A stretch of DNA of 64,000 bases from Pseudomonas sp. N3-W (lineage in GTDB: Bacteria; Pseudomonadota; Gammaproteobacteria; Pseudomonadales; Pseudomonadaceae). The stretch covers positions 5,103,001 to 5,167,000 of the forward strand of contig NZ_CP103965.1 in NCBI RefSeq assembly GCF_024970185.1. Reading direction: 5' to 3'. The notes beneath the pieces were generated by a model. The model did no database searches. It saw only the letters and a list, made by a program, of their open reading frames with translations, and was not told the DNA's origin. Position numbers and translations under genes: made by a program. Within the stretch, counting starts at the first letter, position 1; the number at the start of each line of letters is the position of its first letter. This document shows positions 26,289 through 35,646 of this stretch, piece by piece.

Positions 26289-27254
26289 GTGACCGACACC
26301 CACCGCTCCCAAACGCCCGACCCGGCGCGGGACCCTGCACAGGCGATGGACCAGGCGCTGGACTGGTTGATCGTGATGGGCAGCCCGAGCGAGGAACAGG
26401 CCCGGGCATTTCACCAGTGGTTGGTCGCCGATCCGCTGCACGCCGAGGCGTTCGCCAGGGCCCAGATGATCTGGGACAGTCCGCCAATCAGCCTGTGCGC
26501 ACAAAATCTTGCCGCCGCGCCTGCAAAAGTGACCATGCTGTCGCGCCTGCGCCTGCACTGGAAACCGCTGGCCACCGCGGCCGTGCTGGTGCTCGGCCTG
26601 TTCAGTTTCACCAATCTGCCAATGCGCATTCAGGCCGATCATCTGACGGTGGTCGGCGAGCGCCAGCGTCTGCAACTGGAGGACGGTTCGAAAGTCCTGC
26701 TCAACACCAACTCGGCGTTTTCCAGCACCATCAACGATCACCAACGCGTAGCCCGCTTGTATCAGGGCGAAGCGTTTTTCGAGGTGCCCGCCAATCGCCC
26801 CGGCTCACTGGAAATCGATGCCGGCCCGGTCAAGGCCAGCGTGCGTGATACCACGTTCGCCGTGCGCTACCTTGACGGCATCGCACAAGTCCAGGTGCAG
26901 CGCGGTGACGTGGATTTACGCGCGACCCGGGACGACACGCGGGTACGGCTGTCGGCCGGCGAAAGCATTCGCATCGGTCCGAACGGCTTCGACCGCCCGG
27001 CCAAACTCGATGCGGCCACTGACCTTGCGTGGGTCCAGGGCCGGTTGGTGTTCGAGAACTGCCCGATGAGCCAGGTACTGGCGGAACTGCGTCGCTACTA
27101 TCCAGGCTGGATCATCAACAATAACGAGCAGTTGGCCGATGTCGCCGTCACCGGCAATTACCGACTCGATCAGCCGCTGGATGTTGTCCGCTCGCTGGCC
27201 CATATCACTTCGGCGCGACTGCAGGAATTTCCGTCCCTGATGATCCTGAACTAA
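26289..27254 (+). CDS. hxuR: FecR-family anti-sigma/sigma regulator, HxuR-like
   Basis: A 321-residue inner-membrane regulator. The cytoplasmic N-terminal domain binds the sigma factor (ALDWLIVMGSPSEEQARAF…), one membrane helix lies near 85–105 (ATAAVLVLGLFSF), a periplasmic FecR domain follows (LTVVGERQRLQLEDGSKVLLN), and a C-terminal STN-like domain contacts the receptor. I use the GTG at 26289, preceded by GAGGAAA; a start at 26262 would add nine unlikely residues. The 123-bp gap after the sigma gene is larger than usual for such pairs. Confidence 0.87.
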   Translation: MTDTHRSQTPDPARDPAQAMDQALDWLIVMGSPSEEQARAFHQWLVADPLHAEAFARAQMIWDSPPISLCAQNLAAAPAKVTMLSRLRLHWKPLATAAVLVLGLFSFTNLPMRIQADHLTVVGERQRLQLEDGSKVLLNTNSAFSSTINDHQRVARLYQGEAFFEVPANRPGSLEIDAGPVKASVRDTTFAVRYLDGIAQVQVQRGDVDLRATRDDTRVRLSAGESIRIGPNGFDRPAKLDAATDLAWVQGRLVFENCPMSQVLAELRRYYPGWIINNNEQLADVAVTGNYRLDQPLDVVRSLAHITSARLQEFPSLMILN

Positions 27255-27255
27255 A

Positions 27256-27270
27256 TGAGAATTATTTTTA
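27256..27270. promoter_or_regulatory. probable Fur box before the haem receptor
   Basis: TGAGAATTATTTTTA matches 11 of 14 arm positions of the 7-1-7 Fur consensus, directly after the anti-sigma gene stop, so the receptor likely has its own iron control as well. Confidence 0.6.
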
Positions 27271-27376
27271 CTCGATAACTGAAGCTCGTTCGTCTAGTTA
27301 TAGCCAATGCAATTGATTCGCATCTCGATATGCCAATCAGCACCTATAAAGATTCGTGCGACACGGAGCGTTATCG

Positions 27377-29962
27377 ATGTCCTCTCGCCTTACCCGCCAG
27401 TCCTCTTCACCTTCTCGCGTATTGTCACTATTGACCGCCGCCATCCTGATGGCCGGGGCCACGCCGTTGATGGCCGCCACGGCCGCCGACCAGCCGAGCC
27501 ACAACATGGGCGACTACGCGTTCGCCATTCCACAGCAGTCTTTGGTCTCGGCGCTCAACGCGTTTACCGCCGTGACAGGCTGGCAGGTCGGCTTGCCAGC
27601 CGAACTGGCGCAAGGCGTTTCCTCGCCGGGCGTGCGCGGTTCACTGCCACCGGAAAAAGCCCTGGATCGCCTGTTGGTGGGGACCAACCTGAGCTATCGC
27701 AAGCTGAGCAATAACAACATCGTGCTGGAACGCCGCGCCAACAGCGGCTCGCTCAACCTGCAACAGGTGACCATCAGCGCCACTCGCCAGGAACAAAGCA
27801 TCGACAGCGTACCGGCCACCGTCACCGTGCACACCCGCGACGAGCTGGACCGCAACAACGTCAACACCATCAAGGAACTGGTGCGCTACGAGCCGGGCGT
27901 TTCGGTGGGCGGCGCCGGTCAGCGTGGCGGCATCAGCGGTTACAACATTCGCGGCATCGACGGCGACCGCATCCTGACCCAGGTCGACGGCGTCGAAATA
28001 CCGGACGGCTTCTTCAACGGTCCGTACGCCAAGACCCAGCGCAACTACGTCGACCCGGAAATCATCAAGCGCGTCGAAATTCTTCGCGGCCCGGCCTCGG
28101 TGCTGTACGGCAGCAATGCCATCGGCGGTGCGGTCAGTTATTTCACCCTCGATCCAGACGACATCATCAAGCCCGGCAGCGATGTCGGCGCCCGCCTCAA
28201 GACCGGCTACAGCTCCGCCGACGACAGCTGGCTGAAATCCGCCACCATCGCCGGCCGCGCCGACCAGTTCGACGGTTTGCTGCATTTGAGCCAGCGCGAC
28301 GGTCACGAAACCGAGTCCTATGGCAGTAACAACGGCATCGGTCTGGAACGTACCGCCGCCAACCCGGAAGACGTGAAAACCACTAACGTACTGGCCAAAC
28401 TCGGCTGGAACTACGGCGACGGTTCGCGTCTGGGCCTGACCTACGAGAAGTACAAGGACGATCGCGATACCGATCAGAAAAGCGCCTACGGCGGTCCCTA
28501 CGACAACGGCAAGCCGGCTATCCCTGGCTTGCCGGGTGGCATGTATCAGTGGCGAACCGGCAACGACACCGTTACCCGCGAGCGTTTCGGTTTGCAAAAC
28601 AGCTTCGAGCTCAACAGCCTGCTGGCGGACAACGTCAAGTGGAGCCTGAACCACCAGGTCGCGAAAACCGATCAGAGCACCGAAGAGTATTACTACCCGA
28701 TGTCGCGCAAGGTGCTGCGTACCCGGGACACTGTTTATGAAGAGAAACAGTGGGTCTTCGACGCCCAGCTGGATAAAGCCTTCAGCATCGCCGACACCGA
28801 ACACCTGCTGACCTACGGCACCACCATCAAGCAACAGAAAGTCACCGGTTCGCGCAGCGGCAACGGCACCTGCGTGGCGGTCGGCCGCGGCTGTACCGCC
28901 ATCGGCGCCGTCAGCCCGGCGGATGTGCTGAAAAAATCCAGCGACTTCCCGGACCCGACCATCAACACCTACAGCCTGTTCGCCCAGGACCAGATCAGCT
29001 GGAACAAGTGGACCTTCCTGCCGGGCCTGCGCTACGACTACACCCAGCTCAAGCCGCACATCACCCAGGAATTCCTCAACACCGTCAATCCCGATGGCAA
29101 AGGCACCGTCAGCGACGAGAACAAGACCTGGCATAAAGTGTCGCCGAAATTCGGCCTGACCTACGCCCTCACCGACCAGTACACCTGGTACGGCCAGTAC
29201 GCCGAAGGTTTCCGCACGCCGTCCGCCAAGGCGCTGTACGGCCGCTACGAGAACTCCATCATCGGCTACAACGTGGCACCGAACCCGAACCTGGAACCGG
29301 AAAAGAGCAAGAGCTTCGAGACCGGTCTGCGCGGCAATTTCGAATCCGGCTCGTTCGACGTGGCAGTGTTCTATAACAAGTACCGCGACTTCATCAACGA
29401 AGATGCCGTGACGCCTGGCTACAACGAGATGACCTTCCAGAGCAACAACATCAAGCACGCCACGATCAAGGGCGCGGAGGTCAAAGGTCGCCTGAACCTC
29501 GATGCCTTCGGCGCACCCCAAGGCCTGTACACCAAGGGTTCGGTGGCTTACGCCTACGGCCGCAACAACGACACTGGCGAACCGATCAACAGCGTCAACC
29601 CGCTGACCGGCGTGTTGGGTCTGGGCTACGACCAGGACAACTACGGCACCCTGCTGAGCTGGACCCTGGTGAAAAAGAAGGACCGCGTCGACGACAGCAA
29701 CTTCAAATCGCCGGACGGCGTCAGCAGCCAGTTCAAGTCGCCGGGCTTCGGCATCCTCGACCTGAGTGGTTTCTACAAAGTGACCGACGATGTGACCGTC
29801 AGCGCCGGCGTCTACAACCTGACCGACAAGAAGTACTGGCTGTGGGATGACGTGCGCGGCTACGACAGCGTGGGCGAAGCGGCGGTATTGAGCCCGGCCA
29901 ACCTTGATCGCCTGACCCAGCCGGGTCGCAACTTCGCGATCAATCTGGTCTGGGATATCTGA
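27377..29962 (+). CDS. hxuA: TonB-dependent haem/haemoglobin receptor with signalling (STN) domain, HxuA-like
   Basis: An 861-residue outer-membrane transducer. A signal peptide (VLSLLTAAILMAGATPLMA) is followed by an STN signalling domain (~45–97, AIPQQSLVSALNAFTAVTGW), a TonB box region, a plug (~125–240, GYNIRGIDGDRILTQVDGVEIP; ILRGPASVLYGSNAIGG) and a barrel ending in NLVWDI. The barrel has the FRTP…NPNL segment of haem receptors. Unlike classic HemR-type receptors, no His lies between FRTP and NPNL, where several Tyr occur. The ATG at 27377 has GGAG upstream; an in-frame start at 27356 is weaker. Confidence 0.9.
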   Translation: MSSRLTRQSSSPSRVLSLLTAAILMAGATPLMAATAADQPSHNMGDYAFAIPQQSLVSALNAFTAVTGWQVGLPAELAQGVSSPGVRGSLPPEKALDRLLVGTNLSYRKLSNNNIVLERRANSGSLNLQQVTISATRQEQSIDSVPATVTVHTRDELDRNNVNTIKELVRYEPGVSVGGAGQRGGISGYNIRGIDGDRILTQVDGVEIPDGFFNGPYAKTQRNYVDPEIIKRVEILRGPASVLYGSNAIGGAVSYFTLDPDDIIKPGSDVGARLKTGYSSADDSWLKSATIAGRADQFDGLLHLSQRDGHETESYGSNNGIGLERTAANPEDVKTTNVLAKLGWNYGDGSRLGLTYEKYKDDRDTDQKSAYGGPYDNGKPAIPGLPGGMYQWRTGNDTVTRERFGLQNSFELNSLLADNVKWSLNHQVAKTDQSTEEYYYPMSRKVLRTRDTVYEEKQWVFDAQLDKAFSIADTEHLLTYGTTIKQQKVTGSRSGNGTCVAVGRGCTAIGAVSPADVLKKSSDFPDPTINTYSLFAQDQISWNKWTFLPGLRYDYTQLKPHITQEFLNTVNPDGKGTVSDENKTWHKVSPKFGLTYALTDQYTWYGQYAEGFRTPSAKALYGRYENSIIGYNVAPNPNLEPEKSKSFETGLRGNFESGSFDVAVFYNKYRDFINEDAVTPGYNEMTFQSNNIKHATIKGAEVKGRLNLDAFGAPQGLYTKGSVAYAYGRNNDTGEPINSVNPLTGVLGLGYDQDNYGTLLSWTLVKKKDRVDDSNFKSPDGVSSQFKSPGFGILDLSGFYKVTDDVTVSAGVYNLTDKKYWLWDDVRGYDSVGEAAVLSPANLDRLTQPGRNFAINLVWDI

Positions 29963-29971
29963 TCCACGATC

Positions 29972-30014
29972 CCTCACTGCGCGGTTCCAACCCACCGCGC
30001 AGTGAGGTTTTTTT
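29972..30014 (+). terminator. intrinsic terminator after the haem receptor gene
   Basis: The 13-bp stem CCTCACTGCGCGG/CCGCGCAGTGAGG is followed by seven T. Confidence 0.93.
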
Positions 30015-30075
30015 ACTGTCAGGCGCCTTCTTGTTCGTCTCGTTACCAAGCGCCTCTTTTTCTCAAGGATTTGTC

Positions 30076-30678
30076 ATGACCACTCAGGACACTGCTCAAC
30101 GCCCTGCTCTGCGTTCACAACGTTTGAACCAGATCACCAACGAGCCGCACACCCGGCTCGATGCCCTGGTCAAAGCCCACGCACCGTTTGAAACCCGGGC
30201 CAACTTCGCGCGCTTCGTCGTCGCTCAGTACCTGTTCCAGTCGGAACTGGTGTCGCTGTACAACGATGCTGAACTGACCGCCATCGTCCCGGACCTGCCG
30301 GCCCGTTGCCGTGCCGAAGCGGCCAAGGCTGACCTGGCGGATCTGGACACCGACGTACCGGCACCGGTGGCCGGTGCGGTGAAAAATCCAACCAAGGCTG
30401 CGGCGCTGGGCTGGTTGTTCGTGTCCGAAGGCTCGAAACTGGGAGCCGCGTTCCTGATCAAGCGTGCAGTGGGGCTGGGCTTGAGCGAAACCTTTGGCGC
30501 CCGCCATCTGGGCGAGCCGGCCGGTGGCCGTGCTGAAGGCTGGAAGCGCTTCGTGAAAACCCTCGATGGCCTGGAACTCAGCGCCGAGGAAGAAGCCGAA
30601 GCAGAACAAGCCGCCGTCGATGCGTTCACCCGCTTCACCGTGCTGCTGGAACAGGCGTATACCCCGGAACTCGCCTGA
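30076..30678 (+). CDS. hemO: biliverdin-producing haem oxygenase
   Basis: A 200-residue cytoplasmic enzyme that opens haem to release iron, CO and biliverdin. The proximal haem ligand is His25 in ITNEPHTRLD; the distal-helix glycine/serine segment is FVSEGSKLGAAFLIKR. Length and features match HemO/PigA of P. aeruginosa. The ATG at 30076 follows CAAGGA. It lies after the receptor gene beyond a strong terminator, so it may use its own promoter or read-through; no clear Fur box was found in the 113-bp gap. Confidence 0.92.
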   Translation: MTTQDTAQRPALRSQRLNQITNEPHTRLDALVKAHAPFETRANFARFVVAQYLFQSELVSLYNDAELTAIVPDLPARCRAEAAKADLADLDTDVPAPVAGAVKNPTKAAALGWLFVSEGSKLGAAFLIKRAVGLGLSETFGARHLGEPAGGRAEGWKRFVKTLDGLELSAEEEAEAEQAAVDAFTRFTVLLEQAYTPELA

Positions 30679-30691
30679 CGAAACCAATCCC

Positions 30692-30783
30692 CCTGTGGGA
30701 GCTGGCTTGCCTGCGATGGGGGTGGATCAGTCGACATCCCTGTCGGCTGACATACTGCAATCGCAGGCAAGCCAGCTCCCACA
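30692..30783. repeat. inverted REP pair after hemO
   Basis: TGTGGGAGCTGGCTTGCCTGCGATGG and ATCGCAGGCAAGCCAGCTCCCACA, with GTCGACA/TGTCGGC complementarity in the spacer. Confidence 0.92.
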
Positions 30784-30855
30784 ATGGTTCTGGATACACC
30801 GCAAGACCCAATCAACACTTGCCGATCGTGCACCACACTGGTCACCATAAGCCCC

Positions 30856-31251
30856 ATGCCTCACCTAGCCTCCTCCAAACTCGCCCGCCTCCTCTTCGGC
30901 CTGCTCGCCTACGTCAGCCTGGGCATCGGCCTGATCGCCATCATCGTGCCGGGCCTGCCAACCACCGAATTCATTCTGCTGGCCGCCTGGGCCGCCACCA
31001 AGAGTTCGCCGCGTCTGAGCGCCTGGCTGGAAAACCATCGGTTGTTCGGGCCGATCCTGTGCAACTGGCGCAACGGCAAAATCATCGCCCGCAAGGCCAA
31101 GGTCAGCGCCACCGTCAGCATGCTGCTGTGTGCAGGCCTGATGCTGGTGATGCTCGATCACGGCTGGCCGATTTACCTGGCGATTGCCGGCATGAGCCTG
31201 GGCAATCTGTGGATCTGGTCGCGGCCAGAGTCACTGCCGCAAGTATCCTGA
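30856..31251 (+). CDS. DUF454 (YbaN-like) inner-membrane protein
   Basis: A 131-residue membrane protein with helices at ~10–32 (LLFGLLAYVSLGIGLIAIIVPGLPTTEF) and two more near the C-terminus (VSMLLCAGLMLVML, IYLAIAGMSLGNLWIW). PGLPTTEFILLAAW and LFGPILCNWRNGKII are the DUF454 core. I use the ATG at 30856; the frame is open upstream through the REP pair. Function is unknown. In many proteobacteria DUF454 genes lie beside haem or iron genes, as here, but no role is proven. Confidence 0.8.
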   Translation: MPHLASSKLARLLFGLLAYVSLGIGLIAIIVPGLPTTEFILLAAWAATKSSPRLSAWLENHRLFGPILCNWRNGKIIARKAKVSATVSMLLCAGLMLVMLDHGWPIYLAIAGMSLGNLWIWSRPESLPQVS

Positions 31252-31400
31252 CACTTCTGAACACCTGCCAATAACAGCCAGCCACAGCACTTTCGAAACT
31301 GCCTACTTATTGTTCGGAATATTCCTACGTGTTTATCAGGTCACCCATTTCCGGGTCTGGCCGTTAAGCAACATGGAACCCCCTACAATGAGAAATTGAT

Positions 31401-32132
31401 ATGAATATAAGCAGCGCTGCATCCTTTCAAACTCCGTATCCGCAAATAGCGAAAGCGAGTATGGAAAAAAACCTGACTGAGAAAATCGAAGGTCCGGTAA
31501 TAGATGAGGGAAGGGTGATGTTGACTATAGAGAAACTCAGGGCCGAGTGGAAGCTACATATCAACATCGAGGATCTTGACGAACTGGAAGAGTTCTTGAA
31601 GAAACCCGATCTGGACAAAAAATTCGACAGCCTACATAGCGAGATAAAGTCCTTTAAATCCCTAATGATTTGGGGAAAAGAAGCCCGCGCAGGAGATATG
31701 CTTCTCGACATGGAAGTTATGTACTCCGAGTTAAAACAAAACCTGCGGAACAAATGGTCTGTCTTGGCCGATAAAGTAACCGGCTTCACGCTGGGCGAAG
31801 ACGGTCTATTGAAAGTCACTTCGCCTCCCAACACGCTGGACGAATGGGAATCGAACATATTGAATGCCCTGCTGAACGAGAACAAAGCCTTGGTATCCGT
31901 GACCCTCAAACACGCTACCACCGTGATTGAACTGGTCCAGCTGGATAAGAAGCAGTTCGCCGACAAGGTGACGCTAAATCTGGGCAACTTCCACAAGTTC
32001 ATTGACTATGGATTGTTGTTGAACAAAGGCGCACTGAGTCTGCACGCGCCAGACTCCTGGCTGGACCAGTTGCATAAAAATGCCGACATGGAGCAGCGCG
32101 AGAAGAAACAAGGGTTCCACGTCGAGGCCTGA
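31401..32132 (+). CDS. hypothetical protein, lower G+C, charged helical
   Basis: Not recognised. It has 243 residues, no signal peptide and no membrane segment; charged and helical, with Lys/Glu/Asp-rich blocks such as DLDELEEFLKKPDLDKKF and HKNADMEQREKKQ. Codon use is clearly more A+T-rich than the neighbours (many AAA, GAA, ATA), which suggests recent acquisition. It is followed by a 12-bp stem-loop and converges with a secreted protein gene of similar composition. The ATG at 31401 has GAGA 9–12 bp upstream. Confidence 0.7.
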   Translation: MNISSAASFQTPYPQIAKASMEKNLTEKIEGPVIDEGRVMLTIEKLRAEWKLHINIEDLDELEEFLKKPDLDKKFDSLHSEIKSFKSLMIWGKEARAGDMLLDMEVMYSELKQNLRNKWSVLADKVTGFTLGEDGLLKVTSPPNTLDEWESNILNALLNENKALVSVTLKHATTVIELVQLDKKQFADKVTLNLGNFHKFIDYGLLLNKGALSLHAPDSWLDQLHKNADMEQREKKQGFHVEA

Positions 32133-32143
32133 TCGTTTGATAA

Positions 32144-32183
32144 CACCCGGCAAAGCGAATGTGTCTAACCACTTTGCCGGGTG
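32144..32183. terminator. stem-loop between two convergent genes
   Basis: Perfect 12-bp arms CACCCGGCAAAG/CTTTGCCGGGTG flank a 16-base loop. No T-run follows on either side, so it may be a terminator or a transcript-end protector. Confidence 0.65.
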
Positions 32184-32193
32184 CGTGACAGAG

Positions 32194-33081
32194 TTAGTTG
32201 CGCAACATCCGCTGATGACAGACATGAGCGAATGACACGTTCGGCACATTAGCGCCTCCTACACCCGAAGCCGCTTTGCCTTGAACCTCAAGCGACCAAT
32301 GACCCCGGTTGTATTCAATTTCCCATTGATAGTGATACTTGCCACTGCGGGTCCAGAAAGGGTCAGATTTCAGACTGCCGTGACACCGGCCTAACTGAAT
32401 GACACCCTCTGCGTTACCGGTGCTGTCCGTTGTTAGGGAGAACAGGGAATCACCCGCCCCCTTGTTCAATATCAAAGTAGCCGTAGCGCCTTCAAGCGCC
32501 TGCCCTGTCGAGTCCCTCAACCGGACCGACCAGTTCAAGACTCTGTAGGCCTGTGTAGTCGCCCAGTACAGCGGCAACTGACTGGCGTCGCCCTGCACGA
32601 GACTGCCGTCATAATAAGGCGCCGAACCAAACTCAAGGGTGTAAGTATCACCCGCCACGAACGGAACAGACGGCGTCTTCGAGATGCGAACCTGGACTTC
32701 CTGATTCGGCTGTAAGCCAGACACTGTAAAAGGTGTTCCCCAAGGGATAGCCGCCCAGTTTCCATCGCTTTGGTATTCCAGCGTCAATGTCGCGCCTTTG
32801 CTCCCCCTCGCATGGATCCACACATCCTGCCCCCGTAACGCCACAAAGCTGTAAAGCTTCACATCCGCCTCGTCAGTCAGACGGTCCTCAAGGGTATTCA
32901 GTTTGTCCGGCAATACCGTTGCCGCTGCCGGTAGGTAAGAGGCCACGACCGGAATCGCTGCCGTGCTCAAAAAAGACATCGCCGGTGCCGAACCTGCCGC
33001 CAATAACACGCCCCAAAACAATAACACCGAGCGTAACCCGGTACTTTTAACGCCAATAATCCGCATGATGACTTTTCTCAT
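32194..33081 (-). CDS. hypothetical exported protein
   Basis: Not recognised. It has 295 residues with an N-terminal signal peptide (STGLRSVLLFWGVLLAAGSAPAMS). After that the chain looks beta-rich: ADVKLYSFVALRGQDVWIHARGS and QEVQVRISKTPSVPFVAGDTYTLEF resemble bacterial pre-peptidase-type or Ig-like modules, and WSVRLRDSTGQALEGATATLIL resembles a carboxypeptidase-regulatory-like fold. Two Cys near the C-terminus (GRCHGS, HVCHQR) could form a disulfide. An alternative ATG at 33066 has a better ribosome site (GAGAAAAG). It could be a periplasmic or surface factor; no function is assigned. Confidence 0.7.
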   Translation of the reverse strand: MRKVIMRIIGVKSTGLRSVLLFWGVLLAAGSAPAMSFLSTAAIPVVASYLPAAATVLPDKLNTLEDRLTDEADVKLYSFVALRGQDVWIHARGSKGATLTLEYQSDGNWAAIPWGTPFTVSGLQPNQEVQVRISKTPSVPFVAGDTYTLEFGSAPYYDGSLVQGDASQLPLYWATTQAYRVLNWSVRLRDSTGQALEGATATLILNKGAGDSLFSLTTDSTGNAEGVIQLGRCHGSLKSDPFWTRSGKYHYQWEIEYNRGHWSLEVQGKAASGVGGANVPNVSFAHVCHQRMLRN

Positions 33082-33373
33082 TATTAAAACCAGATGCCAG
33101 AAGCAAAAACTTCCGGAAGAGATCCACCGAAGTGGGCATCTGTATTCAAGCGCTGCTCGCTGTGTAAAAGGCGGTACATATGTATCGTGTGAACTTCATT
33201 GAACGCTCGACATAACCGACATGGGCATCGATGACGAACTGATGACCGCTCATCGGCTCTGTCTCATGCAAACGCACCGCAAGCCGATGTTTCGGGTAAG
33301 GCGCTGAATGGATTTGGCGGCACGAGTCATCCCGGCTCACAGCTAATCAGCCATCCATTCGCGAGTTCGCCCT

Positions 33374-35512
33374 ATGTTCGACGCTCTGTCCATCCGCCTG
33401 AAAATCGTCCTGCTCTCGGGTCTGTGCCTGCTCGGCGTCGTTGCGCTGATCGTCGGCATGAACCTGTACCAGACCAGCCGCAATGACGAACTGGTCAGCG
33501 CCTCCAGCAGCAAAATGCTCACCAACAGCGTGCAGAACCTGCTGCAGGCCAAGGCTGCCGAGCAGGCGGTGCGGTTGCAGAAGACGTTTGGCGAAAGCCT
33601 GCTGGTGGTGACCGCCCTGGCCGACCAGATCAAGGACATGCGGACCCTGGCCGCCAAGCGTTCACTGGCCGCTGGCGACCTGCGTGAGGAACTGAACCAG
33701 AGCCTGAAAACCGCCTTCGAGCGCAACAGCAAGGTGCTGGGGATCTGGCTGGCATTCGAGCCCAACGGCCTGGATGGCAAGGACAGCGAGTTCGTCAACG
33801 ATGCGGCGCGTCAGTCCAACGAGGCCGGACGTTTCGCCAGTTACTGGAGCCGTGCCGGTGGCGCCGGGATCAACACGGTCATGGTCGAAGACGACATGAC
33901 CAAAACCACCCTGAGCGTCAGCGGCACGCCGTATAACAGTTGGTACACCTGCCCTCGCGACAACAAGCGCACCTGCCTGCTGGACCCGTATGCCGATACG
34001 GTCGCCGGCAAGGAAATGTTGATGACCACTATTTCCGTGCCGCTGCTGGTGGACGGCAAGGCCATCGGCGTGGTCGGTGTGGACATCGCCCTCGACGCCC
34101 TGCAAGCGGCAGCCGTGGATTCCCAGCGCGACCTGTTCAACGGTGCCGGGCACATGCTGATCGTCTCCGGCAGCGGCGTACTCGCCGGTTTCAGTGTCGA
34201 CGCCAGCAAGGTCGGCAAAAGCATGGGCGACACCTTGGGCGCCGACGGCAAGGACGTGCTGCAACTGCTCGCCAGCGGCACACCGAAAATTCTCGAACAA
34301 GGCGACCTGATCCGCGCGGTGTACCCGGTCAGCCCGATCAGCGACTCGAAAGCCTGGGGCGTGGTGATCGACCTGCCCAAGCAAGTGTTGCTGGCGGATT
34401 CGGTGAAACTGCAAACGCTACTCGATGACGCGCAACAAAGCGGTCTGATCAAGGCGCTGCTGGTGGCGATCGCCGCCGGGCTGGTCGGCTTGCTGCTGAT
34501 TTGGCTCACCGCCTCCGGCGTGACCCGGCCAATCAACAGCGTGGCCCAAATGCTCAAGGCAATTGCCAGCGGCGACGGCGACCTGACCCAACGCCTGCAC
34601 TACAGCAAGCAGGACGAACTGGGCGAACTGGTGAGCTGGTTCAATCGCTTCCTCGACAAACTGCAACCGACCATCGCGCAGATCAAGCAAAGCATTACCG
34701 ACGCACGCACCACCGCCGATCAGTCTTCGGAAATCGCCCGTCAGACCAGCGAAGGCATGCAGGTGCAGTTCCGCGAAATCGACCAGGTAGCCACCGCCTC
34801 CAACGAAATGAGCGCCACCGCCCACGACGTCGCCAACAGCGCTTCGAATGCTGCCAACGCCGCCAAAGGTGCCGATCAGTCAGCCCGTGACGGCATGCAG
34901 ATCATCGAGCGCAGCACCCACGACATCAATCTGCTGGCCGATGAAGTCAGCAAGGCAGTGACCGAAGTTGAGGCACTGGCGGTCAACAGCGAGCAGATCG
35001 GATCGGTACTGGAAGTGATCCGCAGCATCGCCGAGCAGACCAACCTGCTGGCGCTCAACGCAGCGATCGAAGCAGCCCGTGCCGGCGAAAGCGGTCGCGG
35101 CTTTGCCGTGGTGGCCGACGAAGTGCGCAACCTGGCCAAACGCACCCAGGATTCGGTAGAGGAAATCCGCATCGTCATCGAGCGCATACAGACAGGCACT
35201 CGCGGCGTGGTCGCCACCATGCATTCGAGCCAGACCCAGGCCCACAGCAACGCCGGGCAGATCCAGCAAGCGGTCCAGGCACTGGGTAAAATCAGCGACG
35301 CGGTGACGGTGATCAGCGACATGAACCTGCAAATCGCCAGCGCCGCTGAACAGCAAAGCGCCGTGGCCGAAGAGGTCAACCGCAACGTCTCGGCGATCCG
35401 CACCGTTACCGAAACCCTGACCGGCCAGGCCACCGAATCAGCGCAGATCAGCAGCCAGCTCAATGCACTGGCCACCCACCAGATGAAATTGATGGATCAG
35501 TTCCGGGTTTAA
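33374..35512 (+). CDS. methyl-accepting chemotaxis protein with double-Cache-type sensor
   Basis: A 712-residue transmembrane chemoreceptor. The first helix (~10–30, [21 protein letters not shown]) and second helix (~357–380) flank a ~325-residue periplasmic domain with dCache-like traits ([12 protein letters not shown] … [22 protein letters not shown]). HAMP follows ([25 protein letters not shown]), then the signalling hairpin tip [19 protein letters not shown]. There is no C-terminal CheR-tethering pentapeptide. It stands alone, so the ligand cannot be inferred from neighbours. Confidence 0.93.
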   Translation: MFDALSIRLKIVLLSGLCLLGVVALIVGMNLYQTSRNDELVSASSSKMLTNSVQNLLQAKAAEQAVRLQKTFGESLLVVTALADQIKDMRTLAAKRSLAAGDLREELNQSLKTAFERNSKVLGIWLAFEPNGLDGKDSEFVNDAARQSNEAGRFASYWSRAGGAGINTVMVEDDMTKTTLSVSGTPYNSWYTCPRDNKRTCLLDPYADTVAGKEMLMTTISVPLLVDGKAIGVVGVDIALDALQAAAVDSQRDLFNGAGHMLIVSGSGVLAGFSVDASKVGKSMGDTLGADGKDVLQLLASGTPKILEQGDLIRAVYPVSPISDSKAWGVVIDLPKQVLLADSVKLQTLLDDAQQSGLIKALLVAIAAGLVGLLLIWLTASGVTRPINSVAQMLKAIASGDGDLTQRLHYSKQDELGELVSWFNRFLDKLQPTIAQIKQSITDARTTADQSSEIARQTSEGMQVQFREIDQVATASNEMSATAHDVANSASNAANAAKGADQSARDGMQIIERSTHDINLLADEVSKAVTEVEALAVNSEQIGSVLEVIRSIAEQTNLLALNAAIEAARAGESGRGFAVVADEVRNLAKRTQDSVEEIRIVIERIQTGTRGVVATMHSSQTQAHSNAGQIQQAVQALGKISDAVTVISDMNLQIASAAEQQSAVAEEVNRNVSAIRTVTETLTGQATESAQISSQLNALATHQMKLMDQFRV

Positions 35513-35529
35513 AGGAACACCACAGTCCC

Positions 35530-35558
35530 CCCTGTGGGAGCAAGCCCGCTCCCACAGG
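35530..35558. repeat. short REP hairpin
   Basis: CCTGTGGGAGCAAGCCCGCTCCCACAGG is a single self-complementary REP unit after the chemoreceptor gene and may also act as transcript end. Confidence 0.85.
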
Positions 35559-35646
35559 ATTGAGTGCAAGACAGAGCATCGGGGGAATTCATCTGGCAGA
35601 TCTTTTTTTTGATCTATCATCGAGCCCTCACCCCGGAGGGCCTTCG

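Noticed and set aside
27641..30049. 802-codon minus-strand frame opposite the haem receptor
   Set aside because: Antisense shadow of a receptor gene with clear STN, plug and barrel features.
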